From assembly GCF_900119495.1 (NCBI RefSeq), contig NZ_LT632435.1, positions 134,998 through 198,997 on the forward strand: a stretch of 64,000 nucleotides of DNA, read 5' to 3'. Origin of the DNA: Arcanobacterium urinimassiliense. Lineage in GTDB: Bacteria; Actinomycetota; Actinomycetes; Actinomycetales; Actinomycetaceae. Shown here piece after piece: positions 1 to 7,094 of the stretch. Position 1 is the first letter of the stretch. The number at the start of each line of letters is the position of its first letter. Position numbers and translations under genes: made by a program. Under the pieces are notes generated by a model. It searched no databases and had not been told where the DNA came from. It worked only from the letters and a program-made list of their open reading frames with translations.

Positions 1-734
1 AAAGCACTCTGTACGATACTGGCGATTATGCGGGGAAAATCAGTGATGTTCATAATTACGATTACCACTGCCATCGCCACGTACATAAGCGCCATTACTG
101 GAGCCATTATTTCGGTGACGCGAGCTACCGAGCGAATACCGCCGAGGATAATGGGGGCTGCGAAAGCAAAGAGAAGCACCGCGGTGAGCATAGGATCAGT
201 ATTTGCCGAGCTCATCATGGTGGAAGCGATCGCATTGGACTGTACGGAAGTAATTACGATACCACAGGTGATAGCCGTGATAATGGCAAAAATTACGGCG
301 AGCGCTTTTGAATGCATACCGATGCTAATGTAGTAAGCTGGCCCGCCGCGGAAAGTACCGTCACTCGCCCGCACCTTAAATAGCTGTGCCAATACCGCTT
401 CAAAGAAGGCGGTAGCCATGCCTACGAGAGCCACTATCCACATCCAGAAAATAGCTCCCGGGCCCCCAGCTAGTAGCGCCAAAGCTACTCCGAATACGTT
501 TCCAACTCCTACACGGGCAGCTAGCGAAATACAGAAAGCCTGGAAAGAAGAAATACCGCCGCGCGCGCCACCCCGCGAAGAAAATACCACTTTTACCATA
601 TGCCGAAATAAACGCACCTGCACCGCGCGCGTGCGCCAGGTGAGATAAAGCCCTGTGCCAATCAAAATCCAGATGGTGCCGTAGAGCGTAATAAAATCTG
701 CTACCTGGGAAATTCCTGCTGCAAGTGCTTCCAC
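1..734 (-). CDS. Na+/alanine (glycine) symporter, AGCS family, C-terminus outside the window
   Basis: Integral-membrane cation:amino-acid symporter of the AGCS (AlsT/DagA) type, importing alanine or glycine with Na+ or H+. I read this frame by hand: it begins at a GTG (734-732) with an AAGGAG ribosome site at 741-746, 6 bases away. About 244 residues are visible, with hydrophobic spans and the family hallmark at residues 74-99 (RVGVGNVFGVALAL followed by AGGPGAIFWMW). The remaining half of the usual 450-500 residues lies left of the window. The next gene upstream is a DUF454 protein 142 bases away on the same strand, and I see no clear terminator or riboswitch between them. The exact substrate cannot be told from sequence. 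Confidence 0.88.
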   Translation of the reverse strand, partial: MEALAAGISQVADFITLYGTIWILIGTGLYLTWRTRAVQVRLFRHMVKVVFSSRGGARGGISSFQAFCISLAARVGVGNVFGVALALLAGGPGAIFWMWIVALVGMATAFFEAVLAQLFKVRASDGTFRGGPAYYISIGMHSKALAVIFAIITAITCGIVITSVQSNAIASTMMSSANTDPMLTAVLLFAFAAPIILGGIRSVARVTEIMAPVMALMYVAMAVVIVIMNITDFPRIIASIVQSA

Positions 735-876
735 CGGTATCTCCTTATATTTTCTTTTGCATCGAATATTTTCTACATCACATGGCTTGCAAACAGCCAC
801 TTTCAAGAAAAGCGTACGTAGTTTTCCCGTAATATGCTAGTTCCGCTCAGAGTATGAACCACGGCTGCGGAAAATT

Positions 877-1239
877 TTATTTATTTTTCGGGTTACGCAG
901 GCGCAGCAAGTGAATACTGACTCCGCACCCCACCAAGGTGAGGAAGATAGTTAAATGCGGGTGAAAATCTAGCAACCACATACAAAAAATCATGCCTGCC
1001 CACATCAGTAGCAAGGTGCGGATTTTATTAGCAGTGCTCATTTCGTGCTTTTCATAATCGCGCAAGTATTTGCCGAATACGCGATTTTCGTACAGAAAAT
1101 TGTACCAACGCTGCGAAGAGCGCGCGAAGCAAAAAGCGGAAAGCAATAAAAACGGAGTGGTAGGGAGTACCGGCAGGGCGATTCCTAGGCAACCTAAGCC
1201 CAGCGCCAGAAAACCGACCCCCAAATAGATTATGCGCAT
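877..1239 (-). CDS. DUF454 (YbaN-like) small inner-membrane protein
   Basis: A 120-residue membrane protein of unknown function. An N-terminal hydrophobic segment (about residues 4-24) carries the family-typical LGxLGIxLPVLPTTPFLLLSAFCFARSS block (about residues 15-42). The WxxFLxxNRxFGxYLRDYE stretch follows, then two more hydrophobic spans near residues 77-95 and 96-112. This pattern matches DUF454/YbaN over its full usual length. It lies 28 bases downstream of the Ppx/GppA gene on the same strand, so it is probably cotranscribed with it; AGAGGC just upstream of the ATG is a modest ribosome site. No function is inferred. Confidence 0.85.
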   Translation of the reverse strand: MRIIYLGVGFLALGLGCLGIALPVLPTTPFLLLSAFCFARSSQRWYNFLYENRVFGKYLRDYEKHEMSTANKIRTLLLMWAGMIFCMWLLDFHPHLTIFLTLVGCGVSIHLLRLRNPKNK

Positions 1240-1267
1240 ACGCCTCTTTCTGAAATAGATAAAGAAA

Positions 1268-2203
1268 TTAATTGAAAGGATATTCTTTATCTAAATAATT
1301 CAAAATTGCCCCTTCACGCAACGCCCATGGGCAAATTTCAATTGTGCGCACTTTAAGTGTCTTCATTGCCCGCCACGCCACTTCGGCACCTGCCACAATT
1401 TGGTAGGTGCGTTCTGGGGTAATGCCCGGGAGTTCGAGGCGCGCACTCGCCGGAATTTTCCAAAGTCTCCCCGTCCAGTCTTCTAAATCTACGCGGGTGA
1501 GGCGGCGGCGCTCTTGCGGCCCGACTACAGCGACTAATTGCCCACCTAGCCGCGCTAAAGAGCGGAAAGTCTTGGAAGTGGCTACCGTATGATCGGGTTT
1601 AGGCAGTTGCTTCACAATCTGCTTTAGCGATTTCATTTCTTCTTTTATGTATTGCCGCAATTCTTCCATTTCGGCGAGAGTAGGCGGATCGTGTTGTAAA
1701 TAAGCATGAGTAAGTCGCCCTGCTCCCAGCGGCAGAGAAGTGGAAAATTCCGGAGCTTCGTCTAGGCCGTAGGCCACTTCGAAAGAGCCCCCGCCAATAT
1801 CCAGCACGAGTAATCTACCGGCTGCCCAGCCGTGCCAGCGCCGCGCCGCCAAAAAAGTGAGGTCAGCTTCTTCTTTACCGCTCAGTACGGCTAACTTAAT
1901 CCCAGATATCTGCTCTAATTCGGCGATAGTCTCCGGGCCGTTTTTAGCTTCCCGCAGCGCCGAGGTGCACATCCCGATAAAATCATCCACTCCGAAAGAG
2001 CGCACGAAATTTACCGCTTTTTGCACGGCAGTGCGCAATGCGGCGCGGCCAGCTTCGTTGATTTCTCCCTCTTCCGTGAGGTACTGCATGAGCCGCACTA
2101 CAGAGCGATCACCGGCGGCCGGAGAAGGGCGAGCGCCGGGATGGGCATCTACTACTAAGACATGCACCGTATTAGAACCAATATCAAGAACACCTAATCG
2201 CAT
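1268..2203 (-). CDS. Ppx/GppA-family exopolyphosphatase / guanosine pentaphosphate phosphohydrolase
   Basis: Cytosolic enzyme of the sugar kinase/Hsp70 fold that removes terminal phosphate from polyphosphate or converts pppGpp to ppGpp. The phosphate-binding motifs are visible: LDIGSNT at residues 6-12 and VLDIGGGSFE at about 133-142. A conserved STALR-like segment (CTSALREAKN) lies near residue 79. At 311 residues it matches the short actinobacterial Ppx proteins that have only the catalytic ASKHA domain and lack the C-terminal HD domain of E. coli Ppx. The ATG at 2203 is preceded by CTGGAACT, a weak ribosome site. Polyphosphate versus pppGpp preference cannot be decided here; mycobacteria keep two such paralogues. 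Confidence 0.9.
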   Translation of the reverse strand: MRLGVLDIGSNTVHVLVVDAHPGARPSPAAGDRSVVRLMQYLTEEGEINEAGRAALRTAVQKAVNFVRSFGVDDFIGMCTSALREAKNGPETIAELEQISGIKLAVLSGKEEADLTFLAARRWHGWAAGRLLVLDIGGGSFEVAYGLDEAPEFSTSLPLGAGRLTHAYLQHDPPTLAEMEELRQYIKEEMKSLKQIVKQLPKPDHTVATSKTFRSLARLGGQLVAVVGPQERRRLTRVDLEDWTGRLWKIPASARLELPGITPERTYQIVAGAEVAWRAMKTLKVRTIEICPWALREGAILNYLDKEYPFN

Positions 2204-2333
2204 AGTTCCAGAATAGTTAATTAAAAGAAATTTAGCGGCTTTTGCCGAAGGTTAATACCTCACTCTGCATAAAAAGATGGCTATACAAACAAGAACCACA
2301 AAATGTTGGCCAGTGGCATACAGCCAATAGAAT

Positions 2334-2365
2334 GAGGCGGGCACTTCTTAAGAAGTGCCCGCCTC
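2334..2365 (-). terminator. Perfect 32-base palindrome, probable terminator of the YhgE gene
   Basis: A perfect inverted repeat with stem GAGGCGGGCACTTCTT and no unpaired loop lies 37 bases past the stop of the minus-strand YhgE gene. The minus-strand T-tract after it is poor, so efficiency is uncertain. The outer ten stem bases are shared with the terminator at 54572-54597. Confidence 0.7.
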
Positions 2366-2402
2366 TAGTTAGTTAGGGATTTATGCTCTCCCTATTTGCT
2401 TT

Positions 2403-5009
2403 TTAGGCCACCGCAGAAGCCGGAGCTGCCGGCGTCTTGCGGAGAGCAGTAGCAGCAGAAGCCGCCACGCCAATGGCGCCGAATATCAGCATGCCGAGCA
2501 TTAAGCCGCCTACTGAACCGCCTGCCATGAAGGCACGGAGGAGATCTGCCGCATTTTCAATCGGCGAAAGTATTCCGAGCCCGCGCACCCAAGCAGAGGT
2601 GCCAGCCGTAATACCCATCACGATGGTGAGGCCAAGCAGTACACCTGCCAGCGCCCGCCCAATATTGCCGAGCCAAGCAGCTAGAGCGTGGTTGAGGAAT
2701 ACGAAGGAAAGTCCAGCGACTGCTCCTACGCAAGCCATACCAACCATTACGCCAACGCTTACTTCACCGATAAGGCCAGCTACTGCACCAAGTACTACAC
2801 CGAGGATGCCGTTCACAATTAGCGGAGTAGCGAGGCTAGAGAGCCAGCCACCGATTCCAGCGGCTGCTGCAATCTGCCGGCGGTTAGCACCTACCGAAGC
2901 AATTAGCGCAGCGCCCCAGAGGAGAGAAGCTACCAAGATGCCTACCATAGCGAAAGTGCCGGGGGTGACTACATCTTGCTTAGTGACCGGGTTGGCAGCA
3001 GCCTTGGAGAGAATTTCCTTATCCTTCGGGGTGAAGGAGGGGATTTCACCGCTGCCTTTCTTTACTTCATCCGCGAGTTGCTTATTGCCATCAGCGAGCT
3101 GCCCAGCTCCATCGTCGAGGAGCATTAAGCCGGCGCTGAGTTCAGCTGCTCCCGGAGCAGCTTGCTGCAGACCTTCGGAAATCTGGCGAGCGCCATCTTG
3201 CAAAGCTAATGCGCCGTCTTTACCAGCCAACTGCGAAGTACCCGCTTTCAGCTGTGCTACGCCATCTTTCAGGGCAAGCACGCCGTCTTTACCAGCCAAC
3301 TGATCCAAGCCTGCCTTCAGAGCCGGCATGGTCTCTGGATCAGTAGCAATGTAATTGATTGCACCAGCCAGAGTATCTTCCGGCTTCGCATTCGGATTCA
3401 GATCTTTCAGCGCCGGAGTGGTACCAGTTACTTGCCCGGTCGGGTGCTTAATATCTTCACCCGTAAGCAGTACCGGCTGCTTCTCGTAATTCATACCTGC
3501 ATTGAGACCAGCCGCTCCCTTGAGCAGGTGGTTCAATCCACCAGTGTAGCAAGGCTGACCGGGGCGATCTACGCTCTCCATGATTGGATTGCCAGTAGAA
3601 TCTGTGCCGGTAATCTTACAAATGGAATCTGCCGGCAACAGATTGCCAGATTCATCCAGGCCGTCCGTAGCGATACCACCTGCAAAGTTGGTGGCACCCA
3701 TCATGAAGAAGCCGTAAGAAAGCTGCGCTAACTTGTAATGGCACTCTGCATACTTCTTCTTCGCTTTATCAGAAGAATCGAGAGCCAAAGTAATGTCACT
3801 TGGCAAGGGGCAAAGCTCTTCTTGGAACTTCGCAAATTGCTCAGCAGTAGGAATAAAAGATGCCGGATCATTAGTAATACCGGTAACCATCTTCGCTTCC
3901 AGAATATCCGCTACTTTATTAGTGATATCCGCAACCATGCCAGTCTTACCTTCTACACTCTTGCGAACTTCGTCGATTTGAGCTTTATAGCTCGGCACTA
4001 GACCTTGCCCGGGCTGGAAAAGCATACCCATCATTAATTGCTTGGTGAGGTCATTAGCCTGTACAGCTGCCGGATCATTAATATTTACCTTGGATACGGC
4101 ACTCATTTGATCTTTGATGGAAGCCAAACCGTCAGCAATCTGCTGTACACCAGCAGCCGCACCATTCAGCACGTTGCCATTCTCATCAGCCTTCATCAAA
4201 CCATTTAACTGCTGTAAACCATCTAGGAGTTGGGCAGCACCCGCATCCAGCTGATTTACACCATCTACTAAGCCATCTTTATTATTTACCGCCGCAGAAA
4301 GCTCTCCTACGCCGTCATCCAGCTGCTTAGCACCACTGGCGAGCTCACCGGTACCGGCATAAAGCTCTTTACCGCCGGCATTGAGCTGATTAAGACCGTC
4401 TACTAGCTCCGGTACTGCACCAGAAGCCTCTTTCGTACCGTCTTTCAGCTCCTTGCTGCCGTCTGCCAGCTGCTTAGTACCGTCTACCATCAGTACAAAG
4501 GAATCAGAAATCTCGTTAAAGCCATCAAATACGCCAGCTGTAAAAGCCTTGGTTAATTCGGTATTCACCGTATCGGTGGCTACGCTATTCACTATTTGTG
4601 CCACTAAGCCGTCTACCAAAGTAGTGTTATCACTTACGCGAATATCTAGTACCGACTGCTTAGTCTTAGAACCCTTCATATCAGTGAAAGAAGCAGCAGC
4701 AGAAGTGAAATCTTCCGGAATAGTCACCATCGCCGCATATTTGCCGTCGGCGAGGCCCTTCTCTGCAGCGCCCTTATCTACTACTTCCCAAGCGATATTG
4801 GGGTCTTCAATCATTCCCTCGGCCACCATTTTGCCGAGTAGCATTTTCTCGCCAGCAACCATGGCAGGCTTATCGTTATTTACGATTGCCCCCTTTGGCG
4901 CGGCGTTAGACGTGGCTAAACCGACGAAAATTCCCAATACCAATACTGGTAGCAGAATCATTCCCAGAACGGTACGCCACGAAGTCTTCTTGATGTTACT
5001 CTCCGACAT
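2403..5009 (-). CDS. YhgE/Pip-type membrane protein (phage-infection-protein family)
   Basis: An 868-residue membrane protein with one N-terminal transmembrane segment (about residues 13-32). A large extracytoplasmic region follows (about 40-680), and then roughly six C-terminal transmembrane spans. The middle is full of 7-11-residue coiled-coil repeats such as LxDGxxQLxxG (for example LDDGVGEL, ELKDGTKE), as in the YhgE/Pip family, which is related to ABC-2-type permeases. It may act as a phage-receptor-like or export-linked surface protein; the function is not established. I prefer the ATG at 5009 with AGAAGGG eight bases upstream over the adjacent TTG. Two nearly identical 23-base blocks at about 3215-3300 encode a recent internal duplication (QLAGKDG...LAL). 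It is flanked by terminators on both sides, so it is probably a single-gene unit. Confidence 0.85.
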   Translation of the reverse strand: MSESNIKKTSWRTVLGMILLPVLVLGIFVGLATSNAAPKGAIVNNDKPAMVAGEKMLLGKMVAEGMIEDPNIAWEVVDKGAAEKGLADGKYAAMVTIPEDFTSAAASFTDMKGSKTKQSVLDIRVSDNTTLVDGLVAQIVNSVATDTVNTELTKAFTAGVFDGFNEISDSFVLMVDGTKQLADGSKELKDGTKEASGAVPELVDGLNQLNAGGKELYAGTGELASGAKQLDDGVGELSAAVNNKDGLVDGVNQLDAGAAQLLDGLQQLNGLMKADENGNVLNGAAAGVQQIADGLASIKDQMSAVSKVNINDPAAVQANDLTKQLMMGMLFQPGQGLVPSYKAQIDEVRKSVEGKTGMVADITNKVADILEAKMVTGITNDPASFIPTAEQFAKFQEELCPLPSDITLALDSSDKAKKKYAECHYKLAQLSYGFFMMGATNFAGGIATDGLDESGNLLPADSICKITGTDSTGNPIMESVDRPGQPCYTGGLNHLLKGAAGLNAGMNYEKQPVLLTGEDIKHPTGQVTGTTPALKDLNPNAKPEDTLAGAINYIATDPETMPALKAGLDQLAGKDGVLALKDGVAQLKAGTSQLAGKDGALALQDGARQISEGLQQAAPGAAELSAGLMLLDDGAGQLADGNKQLADEVKKGSGEIPSFTPKDKEILSKAAANPVTKQDVVTPGTFAMVGILVASLLWGAALIASVGANRRQIAAAAGIGGWLSSLATPLIVNGILGVVLGAVAGLIGEVSVGVMVGMACVGAVAGLSFVFLNHALAAWLGNIGRALAGVLLGLTIVMGITAGTSAWVRGLGILSPIENAADLLRAFMAGGSVGGLMLGMLIFGAIGVAASAATALRKTPAAPASAVA

Positions 5010-5200
5010 CAATAAATCCCTTCTCTAACTATTAATCGCGATCATCTAGATTTACCGGCCTAACCAGCAATCTTTGACCACCTATCTGCGCAATCCACAC
5101 CGATCCCGCAGATACACGATAGATGAATCGTACCACGCCTACTGCGAAAATACCTTAATTTTCAAAAATACCTTCAGAAAAAAGCCGGTAGGTAAATACA

Positions 5201-5237
5201 AATTCGGCGCCCAAGGAATCCCCTTGGGCGCCGAATT
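5201..5237 (-). terminator. Strong hairpin terminating the rpsF-ssb-rpsR-rplI operon
   Basis: Perfect 16-base arms (5201-5216 and 5222-5237, AATTCGGCGCCCAAGG and its complement) with a 5-base loop start 13 bases past the rplI stop. The minus-strand sequence after the stem is moderately T-rich (AATTTGTATTT), which supports Rho-independent termination. Confidence 0.8.
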
Positions 5238-5249
5238 AGAACCAAAAGA

Positions 5250-5699
5250 CTACTTGGCTGGCTGTACGGAAATTTTAATATTCGCTACTACATCTTCATG
5301 CAGCTTCACGATTCCCGTAAAATCACCTACCGATTTGATCGTCGAAGCAAGATTTACTTCCCGCCGATCGATAGCTTTTCCAGCCACTTCCGAGGCTGCT
5401 TTCGCCACATCCGCGGTATTCACGCCTCCGAAAAGCCGCCCGTTTGCGCCGGCTGCTTTTTGAATCACGATAGGAGTAGCCTCTAAGGCTTCCCGAGCCG
5501 CCTGCGCAGCTTCAATATCTTGCGTAGCCCGCTTCCGCCGCGCCGCCGCCATCTGGTCGATCTGCCGCTGCGCGCCTTTCGTCCAAGCCACTGCATAACC
5601 GCGCGGAATCAGGAAATTGCGCCCGTAGCCGTCTTTCACCGTCACGACATCGCCGGCTACACCTAAATTACTTACATCATGGCTAAGTATAAGTTTCAT
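5250..5699 (-). CDS. rplI: 50S ribosomal protein L9
   Basis: Component of the large ribosomal subunit that binds 23S rRNA domain V and helps frame maintenance. At 149 residues it is full length. The N-terminal domain has the diagnostic LGxxGDVVxVKDGYGRNFLIPRGYA block (residues 12-36); a long connecting helix follows at about 45-75, then the C-terminal rRNA-binding domain. The ATG at 5699 has an AGGAGG site 6 bases upstream. It is the last gene of rpsF-ssb-rpsR-rplI, followed directly by a strong hairpin. No replicative helicase gene follows, unlike many actinobacteria where dnaB is next. Confidence 0.98.
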   Translation of the reverse strand: MKLILSHDVSNLGVAGDVVTVKDGYGRNFLIPRGYAVAWTKGAQRQIDQMAAARRKRATQDIEAAQAAREALEATPIVIQKAAGANGRLFGGVNTADVAKAASEVAGKAIDRREVNLASTIKSVGDFTGIVKLHEDVVANIKISVQPAK

Positions 5700-5713
5700 T
5701 CTTGGCCTCCTTA

Positions 5714-5950
5714 TCAGCGATTAGAGCTCGAGTAAGGCAAAAGAGCCATTTCTCGGGCATTCTTCACTGCGCGCGCAATGCGCCGCTGATCCTGTACCGA
5801 TACTCCCGTCACTCGCTGAGCGCGAATCTTGCCGCGATCAGAAATGAATTTCCGCAGCGTAGCGGTATCTTTATAATCAATATGGCCTACTTTAATTTTC
5901 TTGTAAGCTACGGGCTTTTTCCGTGGCTTACGCATCGCTTGCTTTGCCAT
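5714..5950 (-). CDS. rpsR: 30S ribosomal protein S18 (zinc-free form)
   Basis: Small-subunit protein that pairs with S6 on the platform. It is 78 residues long with the core [20 protein letters not shown] and RVTG...[19 protein letters not shown]. The N-terminal region contains no cysteine where zinc-binding S18 proteins carry CxxC, so this is a zinc-independent (C-minus) form. It sits 14 bases before rplI and 167 bases after ssb. The long ssb-rpsR gap holds a weak GC-rich stem followed by a T-rich stretch on the minus strand, so rpsR-rplI may have some separate control. Confidence 0.97.
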   Translation of the reverse strand: MAKQAMRKPRKKPVAYKKIKVGHIDYKDTATLRKFISDRGKIRAQRVTGVSVQDQRRIARAVKNAREMALLPYSSSNR

Positions 5951-6117
5951 TTATTTATCCTCGTTTCGTATTCTTTGCGCTTCTAGCTCGCCTACCCTTA
6001 AATTCGGGTTTAGCTGCATCTAAATCAAAGCGCTTACAAAAAATTATTTTTACCGGCTCATTCACACCGGCAAGCTGTATTGCTTAGAAAGCTGAGCTTT
6101 TCGAAAACGTATGCCGC

Positions 6118-6660
6118 CTAGAAAGGCATTGCCGAATTCGAAGTAGCTGGCGGAGTCTCGTTCCACGGATCATAGGAAGCCCCCTCAGCTGGAGCGCTCT
6201 GCTGTACTTGCCCTTGCAGGCCACCCGCCGCTCCAAAAGAATTATTGCCGAAAGAACTATCGCCGTATGCCGAATCGCCGCCGAAGCCACTGCCATTCGC
6301 AGCTTTGCTCACCGTCGCCGTCGCAAAACGGAGACACGGCCCGATATCTTCTACCTGTATATCTACAGACGTGCCGGTAGAGCCATCGTTGCGCTTATAA
6401 GTCCGGACGGAAAGACGCCCCGTCACGATTACACGCATACCTTTAGAAAGTGACTGATTTACATTTTCCGCATATTCCCGCCATACCGAGCAGTTAAAGA
6501 ACATGGTTTCGCCATCTTCCCACTGATTGGTTTGCCGGTTAAACTTCCGCGGATTATAAGCCACCGTAAAGGAAGCCACTGCCGCACCGGAACCCACGTA
6601 GCGCAAATCCGGATCAGAAGTAAGATTACCTACAATAGTAATCGTAGGATCTCCCGCCAT
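6118..6660 (-). CDS. ssb: Single-stranded DNA-binding protein
   Basis: Homotetrameric OB-fold protein that coats single-stranded DNA in replication and repair. The 180 residues begin with DPTITIVGNLTSDPDLRYVGSG and contain the conserved NPRKFNRQTNQWEDGETMFFNCSVWREYAENV block (about 35-66), as in actinobacterial SSBs. A Gly/Asn/Ser-rich linker follows. The last residues are SNSAMPF: the terminal Pro-Phe is kept, but the usual acidic DDxPF tip that recruits partner proteins is missing, although a Glu lies further upstream (NETPP). The ATG at 6660 has a strong AGGAGG site. It lies 14 bases downstream of rpsF in the ribosomal operon. Confidence 0.96.
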   Translation of the reverse strand: MAGDPTITIVGNLTSDPDLRYVGSGAAVASFTVAYNPRKFNRQTNQWEDGETMFFNCSVWREYAENVNQSLSKGMRVIVTGRLSVRTYKRNDGSTGTSVDIQVEDIGPCLRFATATVSKAANGSGFGGDSAYGDSSFGNNSFGAAGGLQGQVQQSAPAEGASYDPWNETPPATSNSAMPF

Positions 6661-6674
6661 TTTTCCTCCTGCGC

Positions 6675-6977
6675 TTACTCGCTAGCTTTCTGCGGCTCAT
6701 AGCGCAGCAACTTCGTACGCATCACTGTTTCGTTCAGCCCTAGCTGGCGATCTAGCTCTTGCGCGGTAGCGGGTTCTACGCTCATGTATACCACTACGTA
6801 GATACCTTCTGTCTTCTTGTTGATTTCATAGGCAAGCCGCCGGCGGCCCATCACATCAACTTTATCTAGCTTGCCGCCTTCTGCCGGCACCACAGCCAAT
6901 AATTTTTCGAGTGCTTTATTCAGATTACGCTCATCTACTTCTGGATCGAGGATAATCATCATCTCGTATTGACGCAT
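6675..6977 (-). CDS. rpsF: 30S ribosomal protein S6
   Basis: Small-subunit protein that dimerises with S18. It is 100 residues from the ATG at 6977, starting [16 protein letters not shown], with the typical ferredoxin-like pattern and the conserved [22 protein letters not shown] segment (about 45-66). I chose this ATG because AGGAGGT at 6986-6992 is 8 bases away; the upstream in-frame GTG at 6983 would be only two bases from that site. It is the first gene of the rpsF-ssb-rpsR-rplI operon. The leader contains a perfect hairpin that may be a translational control element. Confidence 0.97.
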   Translation of the reverse strand: MRQYEMMIILDPEVDERNLNKALEKLLAVVPAEGGKLDKVDVMGRRRLAYEINKKTEGIYVVVYMSVEPATAQELDRQLGLNETVMRTKLLRYEPQKASE

Positions 6978-7004
6978 TAACACCTACCTCCTCTGGTCTT
7001 CGCG

Positions 7005-7023
7005 GTCACGGTATTTCCGTGAC
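7005..7023 (-). promoter_or_regulatory. Hairpin in the rpsF leader
   Basis: Perfect 7-base arms (GTCACGG 7005-7011 and CCGTGAC 7017-7023) around a 5-base loop, 12 bases upstream of the rpsF ribosome site. Leaders of rpsF operons in many bacteria bind an S6:S18 complex. That this stem is such a site is inference, since the full consensus was not verified. Confidence 0.4.
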
Positions 7024-7094
7024 AGGAGAGTCATGCAAGAGCCCAGCCTACCGGAAAAGAGCCCAAAAAATCTAGATATATAGTGTATTTCTCA

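Noticed and set aside
735-876. Leader of the Na+/alanine symporter examined for a glycine riboswitch, which often precedes AGCS genes.
   Set aside because: No conserved riboswitch core or tandem aptamer pattern could be read; only an ordinary ribosome site is present.
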